From: Filifactor villosus
Lineage (GTDB): Bacteria > Bacillota > Clostridia > Peptostreptococcales > Filifactoraceae
Length of the DNA: 64,000 nt
Assembly: GCF_042652965.1 (NCBI RefSeq)
Contig: NZ_JBHSHL010000033.1
Coordinates: forward strand, 1 to 64,000
Direction of reading: 5' to 3'
Below are positions 1 to 7,388 of this stretch, piece after piece. How positions within the stretch are numbered: the first letter of the stretch is position 1; each line of letters starts with the position of its first letter. The position numbers and the translations under genes were made by a program. The notes beneath the pieces are model-generated. The model was not told the origin of the DNA and searched no databases. It worked only from the letters and a program-made list of their open reading frames with translations.

Positions 1-163
1 CACTGCCCGACAGCTCCAAATACTTGATATTCTTGTTTTCGAGTTCCTGAAGACCGTAGGCCTGAAATTCCGCCGTGATCTCGTCCTTCTCCTTCTTCAA
101 AGACGAAATCGACTTCTCAATCTGATGCACCCGCTCCATTTTTTTGTCCAGATCCCGTATCAT
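1..163 (-). CDS. Partial coiled-coil prophage protein
   Basis: This reading frame starts with ATG at 163 and runs off the left edge, so only its first 54 residues are visible. It starts one base after the stop of the AbrB-like gene, which makes it the next gene of the prophage early operon. The visible part is charged and predicted coiled coil (heptad-like pattern in residues 5-35). Mu-type early regions often encode a Gam-like host-nuclease inhibitor here and a helical start would fit, but no diagnostic motif is visible, so the function is left open. Confidence 0.6.
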   Translation of the reverse strand, partial: MIRDLDKKMERVHQIEKSISSLKKEKDEITAEFQAYGLQELENKNIKYLELSGS

Positions 164-164
164 C

Positions 165-419
165 CTACTCGCCCCTCTCCTTCAATGCCTCGTGAACTTG
201 TTTCCCGCAATCGTAACAGATAAATACCTTATCCACCTTCATCAAATCTTCATGGGTTCCGCATAAGATACACGAACCTTCCACTCTCTCAAGAACTAAG
301 TTCCCGCTATCATCTGCTTTCACCTCAACCTTTTCTCCGGGTGCAATTCCCATCTCTCGGCGGATATGCGACGGGATGGTAATCCCTCCTGACTTGCTAA
401 CTTTTTTTTCATTTAACAT
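165..419 (-). CDS. AbrB/MazE-type DNA-binding protein with C-terminal zinc ribbon
   Basis: The protein has 84 residues if it starts at the ATG at 419, which has a GGAGG about 8 bases upstream; a longer upstream start lacks this. Residues 1-45 have the swapped-hairpin AbrB/SpoVT pattern (KKVSKSGGITIPSHIRREMGI, then a GEKVEV strand). The C-terminus has two CxxC pairs (CILC and CYDC) that should hold a zinc ion. Such proteins are transcriptional regulators or antitoxin-like DNA binders; with no toxin partner next to it, a prophage regulator is more likely. Its start overlaps the end of the gene before it by 7 bases, consistent with coupled translation. Confidence 0.75.
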   Translation of the reverse strand: MLNEKKVSKSGGITIPSHIRREMGIAPGEKVEVKADDSGNLVLERVEGSCILCGTHEDLMKVDKVFICYDCGKQVHEALKERGE

Positions 420-727
420 GATGTTTCCTCCTTTTGCTTCCTGCCTTCTACAACAACCACTTCTCCCCATTTGCGAACCTCGTTATGAAGAGAATTTATC
501 TCTTCTGTTAACTTTCGCTGAGTTTTGAAAAAATCAAGATCTTCCACATCCAAGTGCGTAAGAATCACCAATTTCTTATCAACCTCGTCAAAGAGCTCCT
601 CTTGCTTCTTTTCAATGAACTTCATAATGTAATTCGTTTTTGCAAAACTACGTTCTATCGAAAGAAGTGCATTTATGATTCCAACGAGCTCCTTCTTCGT
701 GAATAGCGTTCCATTCTTCAGTTTCAT
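413..727 (-). CDS. Small charged prophage protein
   Basis: This 104-residue, mostly helical, Lys/Glu-rich protein of the early prophage operon has no recognised domain. It starts directly after the stop of the upstream gene and overlaps the AbrB-like gene by 7 bases, so it is clearly part of the same message. Functional assignment is not possible from sequence alone. Confidence 0.6.
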   Translation of the reverse strand: MKLKNGTLFTKKELVGIINALLSIERSFAKTNYIMKFIEKKQEELFDEVDKKLVILTHLDVEDLDFFKTQRKLTEEINSLHNEVRKWGEVVVVEGRKQKEETSC

Positions 728-1051
728 CTACTTTCCTTCCTTCAACAGCTCCGCCTCACTATCGCTCACAATCACCTGTGCTTTATACTCGCCGGTTTCA
801 CGATCATAATGAAATAAAGTGAGTTCGATCCCATACTTGCAACAAGTCGCCACGGCTTCCGCCGTGACCGCAGTCAAACCCGTTACATATAAATCCAGAC
901 TTCCTGCGAGAGCAAGCTTCCGTTCGATTACATCTCTCATATATTCATAATCATGGACGTCTTCCACCCTCTCAAATAGATATCCGTCCACCGCCTGCTT
1001 AATCTCATGTCGGCCTGCGACACACCCCATTCTCAAGTGTTTCATCTTCAT
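728..1051 (-). CDS. Hypothetical prophage protein
   Basis: This is a 107-residue protein. The start at 1051 shares an ATGA overlap with the stop of the 41-residue gene upstream, and a GGGAGGAA ribosome site lies inside that gene's end. The centre (LDLYVTGLTAVTAEAVATCCK) looks like an alpha/beta segment and the end contains the strand-like stretch HYDRETGEYKAQV. I do not recognise the family. Confidence 0.6.
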   Translation of the reverse strand: MKMKHLRMGCVAGRHEIKQAVDGYLFERVEDVHDYEYMRDVIERKLALAGSLDLYVTGLTAVTAEAVATCCKYGIELTLFHYDRETGEYKAQVIVSDSEAELLKEGK

Positions 1052-1173
1052 TTCCTCCCGTTTCTTTTTTTCTCGTAATAGCGTCTTTCTAATTTTTTAG
1101 ACAACTCCCATAGATAGATTGTAATCATAGTTCTTATTAGATCCCAGAAGAACTCTTGAATTGAAAACCTCAT
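1048..1173 (-). CDS. 41-residue basic prophage protein
   Basis: This short frame encodes 41 residues, with a hydrophobic middle (FFWDLIRTMITIYLWEL) and a very basic tail. Its ATG overlaps the stop of the upstream gene (ATGA) and its TGA overlaps the start of the downstream gene (ATGA), with GGGAGG upstream. The two overlaps make it a real link in the operon although it is very short. The amphipathic helix plus basic tail could touch membrane or DNA; the function is unknown. Confidence 0.65.
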   Translation of the reverse strand: MRFSIQEFFWDLIRTMITIYLWELSKKLERRYYEKKRNGRK

Positions 1174-1406
1174 TTCATCCCCTCCCGGAAATCATCTTGA
1201 AAGCTGTCCGAAACCTCTTCAATAAAGTAATCTACTCCCGCCAATCGTTTCAAAAACGCCTCCTTGTATCCGATCGGATGACGAAAAAGCAATAACCTGT
1301 CATCCACATTCCCGACAAACGTCATGACCTCCACCTGTTTCTGCTTGTTGATCTCGTCCGTGTCCCTCCTGCAAATTCGGTATCGCTTACCATAGATCAG
1401 TCTCAC
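1170..1406 (-). CDS. Small prophage protein
   Basis: This 78-residue protein is ATGA-coupled to both neighbours. It has a basic N-terminus (MRLIYGKRYRICRRD) and an acidic C-terminus, with no recognised domain. It is supported as a gene by its position in an unbroken series of overlapping frames. Confidence 0.6.
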   Translation of the reverse strand: MRLIYGKRYRICRRDTDEINKQKQVEVMTFVGNVDDRLLLFRHPIGYKEAFLKRLAGVDYFIEEVSDSFQDDFREGMK

Positions 1407-1669
1407 GCTGCCCTCCTTTTTTTGATACGATACTTAACATCGTAGGCACTCCAAATCTTAAAATCCTTATGTTTCCTCTCCGACTTCCTTGATCCCGCAA
1501 GATCACGGAAGTCCTCAACGATTTCTCCGCCGAAGCGGTAGAGAATCCACAGAAAAGGCATCACCAAGGCACTCCCGTTTTGAGTGCCGTAAGCCATTTG
1601 ATTCGTGACCCACACGACCACCTGCAACATCCAACAGATTCTCAACAACCACCTGTCTATTCTGTTCAT
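1403..1669 (-). CDS. Small membrane-associated prophage protein
   Basis: The start was moved to the ATG at 1669 (88 residues) because it overlaps the stop of the DUF1874 gene as ATGA. Residues 6-45 hold two hydrophobic stretches (around LRICWMLQVVVWV and ALVMPFLWILYRF) that could span or lie in the membrane, followed by a basic cytoplasmic-type tail. It sits directly downstream of the putative anti-CRISPR protein; whether that is meaningful is unknown. Confidence 0.6.
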   Translation of the reverse strand: MNRIDRWLLRICWMLQVVVWVTNQMAYGTQNGSALVMPFLWILYRFGGEIVEDFRDLAGSRKSERKHKDFKIWSAYDVKYRIKKRRAA

Positions 1670-2244
1670 TGTTCTAACCTCTTTTCTTTGTACTCTTCCC
1701 ACTTCAACCGTTTTCCCGTCTCAATATAGCGAGCGTAGTACTCGAGAGCAAGATCACGATTTTCCTTATTACTTAAACTGTCTATGAGCATTTCCATTGC
1801 CTTTAAAGATAACATGATTCCGACACAGTCCAGGATCGCATCAATCACAGCGATCGGATGGAGCGTACCGTACTGACAATTCAGCTCATTAATGTAGTTG
1901 TAGATTCCCGCAGGAACCTCATCCGGATCTTTCATTTCGATTGTCTTAAACACATATCCGATTTTTTCCATCTCCTCAATCGTTAGAATTGTTCCCTCCG
2001 GGATTCTCCCGTTCAGTTTCAGACAAAGTGCAACCTGCCCGGGTTGCTGATGAAACAACTCTCTGTTGTGCTTCACCTCCATCCCAAACAGTTGACTCAT
2101 GACCTCAGCCGTCGCCTTATGACCTACATAAGAGACGAACGGAGTTGATTGAATCAATTCTCTTGCTTCTTCTGTTGTCACTGTTCGGATCGAAAAATCT
2201 CCATCTGCCGTGATGATTGTCGTGTTTAATACTGCCATTTTCAT
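1666..2244 (-). CDS. DUF1874/AcrIII-1-like protein (putative cyclic-oligoadenylate ring nuclease)
   Basis: The start is taken at the ATG at 2244, where GGAGG precedes it and the upstream gene stops one base before, giving 192 residues. Residues 3-100 match the DUF1874 fold (YddF, STIV B116, SIRV1 gp29): an N-terminal AVLNTTI strand, GHKAT at 41-45, an NRE turn at 60-62, and RIPEG at 80-84. The SIRV1 AcrIII-1 ring nuclease, which cuts cyclic tetra-adenylate to block type III CRISPR, uses H47 in GHDST and E88 in RLEEG; H42 and E83 here align with both. The remaining ~90 residues are an extra helical domain that the ~115-residue archaeal viral proteins lack. Family membership is strong; anti-CRISPR activity is inferred, since YddF-type members often have no proven role. 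Confidence 0.75.
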   Translation of the reverse strand: MKMAVLNTTIITADGDFSIRTVTTEEARELIQSTPFVSYVGHKATAEVMSQLFGMEVKHNRELFHQQPGQVALCLKLNGRIPEGTILTIEEMEKIGYVFKTIEMKDPDEVPAGIYNYINELNCQYGTLHPIAVIDAILDCVGIMLSLKAMEMLIDSLSNKENRDLALEYYARYIETGKRLKWEEYKEKRLEQ

Positions 2245-2245
2245 C

Positions 2246-2755
2246 TCAGTGTCCTCCTTGTTTTTTAGGCGAAGGATACACATATTCCTTGTATCCCACT
2301 TCCTCTGCCATTCCTCCTTCAATACGAAGGAGTCGATATGCGCTCTCTCCTGTTATCTCCATAATTACCTTTTCCAGCGTTTCCTTTTCCTCGCCTCGGC
2401 TTCCACGATACCGATAGCCGGGTGCTATGGTATCTAATCCATGTGCCTGTGCCGTTTTCTTCACAACGTCGAAGGCAATCACATCGTTGTGAAGAAAAAA
2501 CGCCAGCCCCATGTCTTCATGATTGTGCCGGTTTGTCCCGATACAACCCCCCCACAACCCCTTCTCGAAGAAGTCGCTCAAAAAGAAGTACCATGCTCCG
2601 TTTCGATCCTGTTGCCAGATCTCGAAAGGAAACAAAATATACTTACTTCCGTTCATAGAATAACGACGCTTCTTCGGGTGCTCAAATATCGCCTCATAGA
2701 GCACCCGGCTCTTTCTTCTCAGTGCATTCGCATAAACCCTGAGCCCTCTCTTCAT
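2246..2755 (-). CDS. Hypothetical prophage protein
   Basis: This 169-residue protein has a basic N-terminus (MKRGLRVYANALRRKSR) and a mixed alpha/beta middle rich in aromatic residues (FEIWQQDRNGAWYFFLSDFF). Its stop lies one base before the DUF1874 start, so the two are likely translated together. I do not recognise the family. Confidence 0.6.
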   Translation of the reverse strand: MKRGLRVYANALRRKSRVLYEAIFEHPKKRRYSMNGSKYILFPFEIWQQDRNGAWYFFLSDFFEKGLWGGCIGTNRHNHEDMGLAFFLHNDVIAFDVVKKTAQAHGLDTIAPGYRYRGSRGEEKETLEKVIMEITGESAYRLLRIEGGMAEEVGYKEYVYPSPKKQGGH

Positions 2756-2767
2756 TTCGCCATCCTC

Positions 2768-3034
2768 CTATATATCCAAATTCCAAATCTTCTCCTGCAT
2801 CTCGTAGTTCTTCATCGAGAAGATACTCCGTCCCTCTTCCCTTGCCTTCGTCGCAAGTTCGACCGCTACCTTCATCAACTTCGCAATTGCAAGTTCGCTT
2901 TCTGTCAAACTCTTATCAACATACTCGCTATCCCTTGCACACATAAGGATCGCCCCGTATAGAACTTCCTTTGTCATTTCTGTATCGCAAAATTCTTTAT
3001 ACGCTTGTTTCGCAAACTCCTTCTTTTCCGTCAT
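2768..3034 (-). CDS. Small helical prophage protein
   Basis: This 88-residue acidic helical protein has an ATG at 3034 overlapping the stop of the DUF6906-like gene as ATGA, with GGAGG eight bases upstream. No motif is recognised. Confidence 0.6.
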   Translation of the reverse strand: MTEKKEFAKQAYKEFCDTEMTKEVLYGAILMCARDSEYVDKSLTESELAIAKLMKVAVELATKAREEGRSIFSMKNYEMQEKIWNLDI

Positions 3035-3183
3035 TTCGCCAACCTCCTTGTCTTTCCTGAAATTCTGTTTATATACTCAACATAATCAACTGTCTCCTTT
3101 ATCCTCAACCAGTTCACGGGATTTAATCCGCAACTGCTGAAATACTCCTTTTCCTTCCTTGTTAACTTTTTCCCGTGTTTCAT
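3031..3183 (-). CDS. DUF6906-like 50-residue prophage protein
   Basis: The 50-residue product begins MKHGKKLTRKEKEYFSSCGL, continues NPVNWLRIKET and ends in a basic tail. It resembles the DUF6906 small proteins of Bacillota phages (K.GKKLTR..KE....GLN...W). It overlaps the next start by ATGA. The role of the family is not known. It is recognised from memory of the pattern only. Confidence 0.65.
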   Translation of the reverse strand: MKHGKKLTRKEKEYFSSCGLNPVNWLRIKETVDYVEYINRISGKTRRLAK

Positions 3184-3186
3184 CCT

Positions 3187-3345
3187 CTACTCCTTTAACT
3201 CCTCTATCTCCTTGATCACTTCATCCATCTTTTTCAAAACCCTTGTAAACTCTTCTCTATCCTCCTGATTCGCGAGCACCAGCCTCGCATGGATCGAAAA
3301 CCGAACTTGTTTCAACGTCTTCATCATCTCTGCCTTTGTCTGCAT
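3187..3345 (-). CDS. 52-residue helical prophage protein
   Basis: This 52-residue frame starts with ATG at 3345 behind an AAAGGAGGGGG ribosome site and stops three bases before the DUF6906-like gene. It is a single amphipathic, Lys/Glu-rich helix type with no recognised family. It is the first gene after the MuB gap, just left of the plus-strand promoter described below. Confidence 0.6.
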   Translation of the reverse strand: MQTKAEMMKTLKQVRFSIHARLVLANQEDREEFTRVLKKMDEVIKEIEELKE

Positions 3346-3356
3346 TTCCCCCTCCT

Positions 3357-3386
3357 TTGACAATCACGCCCACAGCGTGTTATAAT
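3357..3386 (+). promoter_or_regulatory. Consensus sigma-70/A promoter opposing the prophage early operon
   Basis: TTGACA at 3357-3362 and TATAAT at 3381-3386 are separated by 18 bp. Both boxes are perfect, and the promoter faces right, against the minus-strand genes around it. The predicted start is near 3393. Confidence 0.75.
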
Positions 3387-3392
3387 CTACTT

Positions 3393-3469
3393 GAATTCAT
3401 TTTTGTCCGCCCAATCGGAGCGGATCCGAAGTCCAAGCATGTTCCCGCATGCAAGGACTTCTTTTTTTT
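3393..3469 (+). ncRNA. Predicted ~77-nt prophage small RNA
   Basis: A perfect promoter ends at 3386 and a strong intrinsic terminator ends at 3469, leaving a transcript of about 77 nt with no credible reading frame. It folds into a small 5' hairpin (TCCGC/GCGGA, about 3406-3424) and the terminator hairpin. The U tract overlaps the last codons and stop of the MuB-like gene on the other strand, so the RNA is antisense to the 3' end of MuB mRNA and lies between MuB and the downstream early genes. It could tune that operon or act in trans; both are inference. Confidence 0.6.
3428..3469 (+). terminator. Intrinsic terminator of the small RNA
   Basis: GAAGTCC (3428-3434) pairs with GGACTTC (3455-3461). 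An inner GCATG/CATGC stem follows after an A-A mismatch, then T8 at 3462-3469. The T run is on the plus strand only, so it stops rightward transcription and not the early operon. Confidence 0.8.
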
Positions 3470-4361
3470 ATGCTTCAATTCCCATCTGCCTCGACATTGA
3501 GCGCAATCCTGCCACCGACGCATTTCCGTTGTTCGTGGCATTCGCATACAACGCCGTCGCTCCCCTTAATCCATACTTGGAATGTGACACCTTCAAGAGA
3601 TACTCCGCTACATCCTGCTCCACACCCCCAAAGACCAAATGCATATCCTCGATATCGAAGTCGTCCGTCAGAAGGTGATTCCGCATCGAAATCCTACTGA
3701 ACAATTGAGCGAATTCCGCTTGACGTTTTCCGAGCATTTTGCTATAGACCACTTCATTCCCGATCAGCACGATCGCCGTACCGGTCGCATCATTGATGGA
3801 TCGAATGATCTCCAGAGTTCGTTTATCGAGACACTGAGCCTCATCGACAATAATCATCTTATCGTTCTCGAACAGCCTGTCCATGATGTCCATCATCTGA
3901 ACATCTACTGTCCCGCTTGTCTCCACCTTCAACGCTCTTGCCAAGATCCGAAGGAACGGCTTCACCTTGGAGAACGCCGGATTAGCCGTTACAAAGAACA
4001 CGTCCATCCGATCCTTCGCCCAGTTTTTCGCCGTGAATGTTTTCCCGATCCCGGCATCTCCGTAAATGACTCCGAGACTTCGTTGAATATTGCAGTACTC
4101 AAGAACATTCAACACCTTGTTCGAGATTGTCGTTCTTGCGAACCCCAAGTCCTCCGCCGACACCGTGTTGTCCCTAGCCTCTTCCTTTTCAAGAAACTCC
4201 TCAAGCTGTGTCGCAATCTTCTCCATCTTCGTATAAGTTCCGGCAAGGAACTTGCTGAAGCTACTCTCTGCAATTCCGGCACGTTTCGCCATCGCCGATT
4301 GAGTTACATTGCGATCCTCCATATATGACTTAACCTTATTGATCGTCTTTTGATATTCCAT
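3468..4361 (-). CDS. MuB-like transposition ATPase (target-DNA activator)
   Basis: The 297-residue protein begins with a lambda-repressor-type helix-turn-helix (residues ~5-60, NVTQSAMAKRAGIAESSFSKF) followed by an AAA+ domain with Walker A GDAGIGKT (~100-107) and Walker B IIVDEAQ (~175). This HTH plus AAA order is that of MuB and related transposition proteins, which form ATP-dependent filaments on DNA, select target DNA and stimulate MuA. The start at 4361 directly follows the transposase stop and has GAGGAGAA upstream. The length is close to that of Mu B (312 residues). Partnership with the adjacent transposase is well supported by order and homology. Confidence 0.9.
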   Translation of the reverse strand: MEYQKTINKVKSYMEDRNVTQSAMAKRAGIAESSFSKFLAGTYTKMEKIATQLEEFLEKEEARDNTVSAEDLGFARTTISNKVLNVLEYCNIQRSLGVIYGDAGIGKTFTAKNWAKDRMDVFFVTANPAFSKVKPFLRILARALKVETSGTVDVQMMDIMDRLFENDKMIIVDEAQCLDKRTLEIIRSINDATGTAIVLIGNEVVYSKMLGKRQAEFAQLFSRISMRNHLLTDDFDIEDMHLVFGGVEQDVAEYLLKVSHSKYGLRGATALYANATNNGNASVAGLRSMSRQMGIEA

Positions 4362-6278
4362 CTACTTCTCCTCTCTCTTTCTTCGAGCATTCTCGATCAT
4401 CCGCTCGAAATAAATCCCGACTTCCTCATCGTCTCCCGATGCCTTTGCTACTCGCTCGGTCATAACCGGACGAATCACCTTCGCATCGTAGTCGATGACA
4501 TTCTTTTTCCTCATGCTTTCCGACACCGACCGCATTGCCTCGACGACCTCCGGTGCATCCTGAAGGTCCTTGATGTTCAAGTATGTCTGAACATCTTTCC
4601 TCAGCTTCCTGTTGTGTGCAGCGACCGCCTTCATTGCTTCCACATCATCAGTCCCTTCATATCCACCCTTAAGCGACCTTCTGCACTCTCCGATGTATCG
4701 TTCTTCTTCATCATAGAGATACACCTTAGTCAAATCGTCAGAGTCATACCTTACATATACCTGCTGTCCGAGCAACGCCTGCACGTATTCACTTTCGTAA
4801 TAGTAGACCTTTTCGTCTCCCACCTTGATAAATACGCCGTCCCTTTTGAACTGCTGAAGCCTTACGCTTCGTGTTAGCAAAAGCCTCAACTGCTCCGCTG
4901 TTGCTGTGCGTTTTTCTACCAAATTCTCCGAATAACAGCCGTTCGGTGTCATCCCCTTCATCCCTTCGGCTTCGCTTGCCGAGTTGTTGTAGAATCCTTC
5001 CAGGAAGTTCTCCAGATCCCTCTTGATTTCAGATAGAAGCGGAATGTTCTCCTCTTGTTTAAGAACCTTATTGTGACGATTGGGTCTGAAACTCGGACCC
5101 TTTCCGACATACGTCAGAAAGCACTTCGAAAACTGATTTGTCATCGTTTTGTGGAAACGCTCAACAATCTTCGCCTTCGCATTTCCGACCTTTGCATTCG
5201 TCATGCTGACACCACAACGCTCCAAGATCGTCGTTCCATAATCCGCTCGCTCGTCTGTCTTGCGTCTTCCACGCCCGCCGAACGAACTCGACAGAAACTC
5301 TCTTCCGTTGTCAAGATACACCGAAACGGGAAGCCCCCACTTCATTGCACAATCCCTGAAACAAAGAATTACCCCATCCGTCGTTGCCGACTTTGTCAAC
5401 CGAAATCCCAGTAGCTTTCGACTTTTGATATCGAACCAACTTACAAAGTATGGTCGGAACACTTCCCCCGTCTTATCATCGCGGACCATGATGTCCATGG
5501 TATGGTAATCCGAACTCCACACCTCGTTACTGAGCAGCTTTCCATAGTTCCTGTGTACGAATGTCTCACACTCATCCGTAAACACCTTGGAACCGAACCG
5601 GAAATATTTCACGACCGGGAGCGGTATTTCCTGCGTTGCTCGTCTGAATGTCGCCTCACTTGGAAGCGGAAGCAACTCCGGTTTATGTTCCTCAAGCCAG
5701 CCTTCCATTAACTTGTAAAGGAACGACACACTCGGTTGATTCTCATCCAGCCACCAACTGCTGAATGTTTTCCATACCCAGCTGTCTATCTTCGCGCCTG
5801 TTTTCTTGCGATTTCCCCGAAGATCGGCCAAACCTACCACTCCGAACTCCTTATATCGCTCCCATTTGCGATATAGAGTTCTTTCCGTTATCTTCCTATC
5901 TCCTCCCTTGTTTATCTCTTTTAGAAAATCCTTCGTTGCCTCCTTTTCATCGTGCTCTCCTATATAGGATCGCCATTTTTTAACAATCTCTTCCCATCGG
6001 AAAGCCTCTTCTCTCTGCGCCAAACTCAAATCATCAAGTTTGATCTCGAGATCTGCTTTTTTCGATTCGGGAAGTTCTGCCTTTTTAGTGCGTTGAGCGA
6101 AATACCTTACCTTTGCCGACTCACTTAAATCTTCAATTTTAACCCGATATTCAAAACCACACTTCTTGTCTGTCGCAACCTTTTCCGCCTTTAGTTTCCC
6201 TCTTGAAACGTCCTTTTTTATACCGGAATAAGATTTATTTTCCAATTTAGCTACATCAACCAAAGATAAATATTCCAC
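4362..6278 (-). CDS. MuA-like DDE transposase
   Basis: This 638-residue DDE recombinase drives phage integration and replicative transposition. The N-terminus (1-60) looks like the MuA winged-helix binding domain, followed by HTH regions (~130-215) that would bind the phage ends. The RNase-H catalytic core shows D257 (WSSDYHT), D323 (YLDNGREF) and E373 (IVERFH). A basic C-terminal beta-barrel and tail follow and would contact MuB. The length is close to that of Mu A (663). It begins 12 bp after the small HTH gene and abuts the MuB-like gene. No frameshift is seen, so the element may be active. Confidence 0.93.
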   Translation of the reverse strand: MEYLSLVDVAKLENKSYSGIKKDVSRGKLKAEKVATDKKCGFEYRVKIEDLSESAKVRYFAQRTKKAELPESKKADLEIKLDDLSLAQREEAFRWEEIVKKWRSYIGEHDEKEATKDFLKEINKGGDRKITERTLYRKWERYKEFGVVGLADLRGNRKKTGAKIDSWVWKTFSSWWLDENQPSVSFLYKLMEGWLEEHKPELLPLPSEATFRRATQEIPLPVVKYFRFGSKVFTDECETFVHRNYGKLLSNEVWSSDYHTMDIMVRDDKTGEVFRPYFVSWFDIKSRKLLGFRLTKSATTDGVILCFRDCAMKWGLPVSVYLDNGREFLSSSFGGRGRRKTDERADYGTTILERCGVSMTNAKVGNAKAKIVERFHKTMTNQFSKCFLTYVGKGPSFRPNRHNKVLKQEENIPLLSEIKRDLENFLEGFYNNSASEAEGMKGMTPNGCYSENLVEKRTATAEQLRLLLTRSVRLQQFKRDGVFIKVGDEKVYYYESEYVQALLGQQVYVRYDSDDLTKVYLYDEEERYIGECRRSLKGGYEGTDDVEAMKAVAAHNRKLRKDVQTYLNIKDLQDAPEVVEAMRSVSESMRKKNVIDYDAKVIRPVMTERVAKASGDDEEVGIYFERMIENARRKREEK

Positions 6279-6290
6279 CTAACTCACCAC

Positions 6291-6533
6291 CTAACTGATT
6301 TTTTCTCCTCTAAGGAACCTGTCTATTTTCTCCTGATACTTTCCGGCGCCTACTGCGCCATACATAATTTGAGAAAGATAGCAGGAGTTTTTCATTCCCA
6401 TACTCTGTGCAAGCTTTGTAATCGTGATTTCTCTGCGATTACATTCTTCACGGATCCTCTTCCCTTGTTTTGTTATTTTCCTCCTTGACCAGCTTCTTTT
6501 TCTCTTCTCTTCCACCTTTCTCACCGCCTTCAA
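6291..6533 (-). CDS. Small Cro/Ner-like helix-turn-helix protein
   Basis: This frame of up to 80 residues has a very basic N-terminus and an HTH-like part (ITITKLAQSMGMKNSCYLSQIMYG). Its place between the lytic promoter and the transposase is where Mu encodes Ner, so a Cro/Ner-like early regulator is likely. There is no ATG: the longest version uses TTG at 6533, while a GTG at 6515 has a better-spaced AAGGCGGTGAG upstream. The start is therefore uncertain. Confidence 0.6.
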   Translation of the reverse strand: MKAVRKVEEKRKRSWSRRKITKQGKRIREECNRREITITKLAQSMGMKNSCYLSQIMYGAVGAGKYQEKIDRFLRGEKIS

Positions 6534-6558
6534 TTTCCAATTTCCGAAATTCGAACAT

Positions 6559-6792
6559 TTAGATCCTTTTCTTTTCTCCCGTCTTCGAATAACCGCAAAT
6601 TATTTTCGCTTCCAATCGAATAATATCATTCAAATCATCTCTTAGTATGACATACTTCCCTATTAATCCATCCACATCTTCGATGTCAGCACAAAGTTCA
6701 GGGAACATTGTTTGAAATTCATCTTGAAATTTAAGCAACGCTCTCATCCGATCCTTTGCACCTTCGAACTTAATGAGTTTTTTCGTATCCAC
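6559..6792 (-). CDS. Small prophage protein
   Basis: This 77-residue acidic helical protein starts with ATG right after the stop of the preceding small gene, so it belongs to the early operon. No domain is recognised. Confidence 0.55.
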   Translation of the reverse strand: MDTKKLIKFEGAKDRMRALLKFQDEFQTMFPELCADIEDVDGLIGKYVILRDDLNDIIRLEAKIICGYSKTGEKKRI

Positions 6793-6957
6793 CTACTCTT
6801 CCACCTCCATCAAAACTGCCTTTTCCACTAATTCAGGAAGTGGCGTTTTTAGTTTTTTTACAATCTCTTCTTCGCTCAACTCGCTTGCAAATAGAGCTTT
6901 TCCGTAGTAAGCAAACTTTTCTACATCGAACCTCTTCATTGCTTCAATGATTGTCAT
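6793..6957 (-). CDS. 54-residue prophage protein
   Basis: The start was placed at the ATG at 6957 (MTIIEAMKRF...), behind GAAGGGAGAA. A longer version starting at 7005 would overlap the 54-residue gene upstream in another frame. The product is small, acidic and helical with no recognised family. Confidence 0.55.
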   Translation of the reverse strand: MTIIEAMKRFDVEKFAYYGKALFASELSEEEIVKKLKTPLPELVEKAVLMEVEE

Positions 6958-6979
6958 TTTCTCCCTTCTTTCTCCAAAT

Positions 6980-7144
6980 CTACAGTTTAATTGACGGAAT
7001 CCCAAAAACGGACTCTTCCACTCTTATTCCATCCACAGATATCACAACGGATACATGAGGGTGGAAGTGTTCTTTTAATTCTTCCAAAATTGGCTTACAT
7101 AACTCTGCCAGCTTTTCGTAATCTCTCATTTCTGTTGATTTCAT
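6980..7144 (-). CDS. First gene of the prophage lytic operon, 54 residues
   Basis: This is the first frame downstream of the divergent operator. It encodes 54 residues starting MKSTEMRDYEKLAELC and ending in a two-strand segment (VSVVISVDGIRVEESVFG). A GGAGG ribosome site lies 8 bases upstream of the ATG at 7144. The family is not recognised. Confidence 0.65.
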   Translation of the reverse strand: MKSTEMRDYEKLAELCKPILEELKEHFHPHVSVVISVDGIRVEESVFGIPSIKL

Positions 7145-7317
7145 TCTTTTCGCCTCCTGTTTGCAGATCCTTTTCTCTAATTTAGCATTTCCAATACCCT
7201 GACTCCTTTATCTACCAAATAGCCACCTCCTTTTTTCTCTCTGCCAACTAAAATGCAAAATCCCCCTTTCTTTAAATGGCTTTTCTGATATAATTCTTAG
7301 TAACTTATCTTAGTAAT

Positions 7318-7346
7318 ATTATAATTTAGGAATTCCTAAAAATCAA
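7318..7346 (-). promoter_or_regulatory. Prophage early promoter with palindromic operator
   Basis: On the minus strand TTGATT (7346-7341) and TATAAT (7323-7318) are 17 bp apart. The spacer contains the perfect 16-bp palindrome TTTAGGAATTCCTAAA (7325-7340). A related half-site series (TTTAG...CCTAA at ~7355-7369; CTTAGTAA at 7296 and 7310) flanks it. This is the expected layout for repression of the lytic operon by the adjacent repressor. Confidence 0.75.
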
Positions 7347-7388
7347 GTATTATTTTTAGTTTTTCCTAATATTTTTAAGGAGGTTAAA

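Noticed and set aside
2441..2962. Long plus-strand frame inside the prophage early region
   Set aside because: It has no ribosome site, lies opposite two overlapped minus-strand genes and reads like a shadow with many Arg/Pro/Ser codons.
6793..7005. 70-residue version of the small prophage gene
   Set aside because: It would overlap the better-supported 54-residue gene at 6980-7144 in another frame; the ATG at 6957 has a ribosome site.
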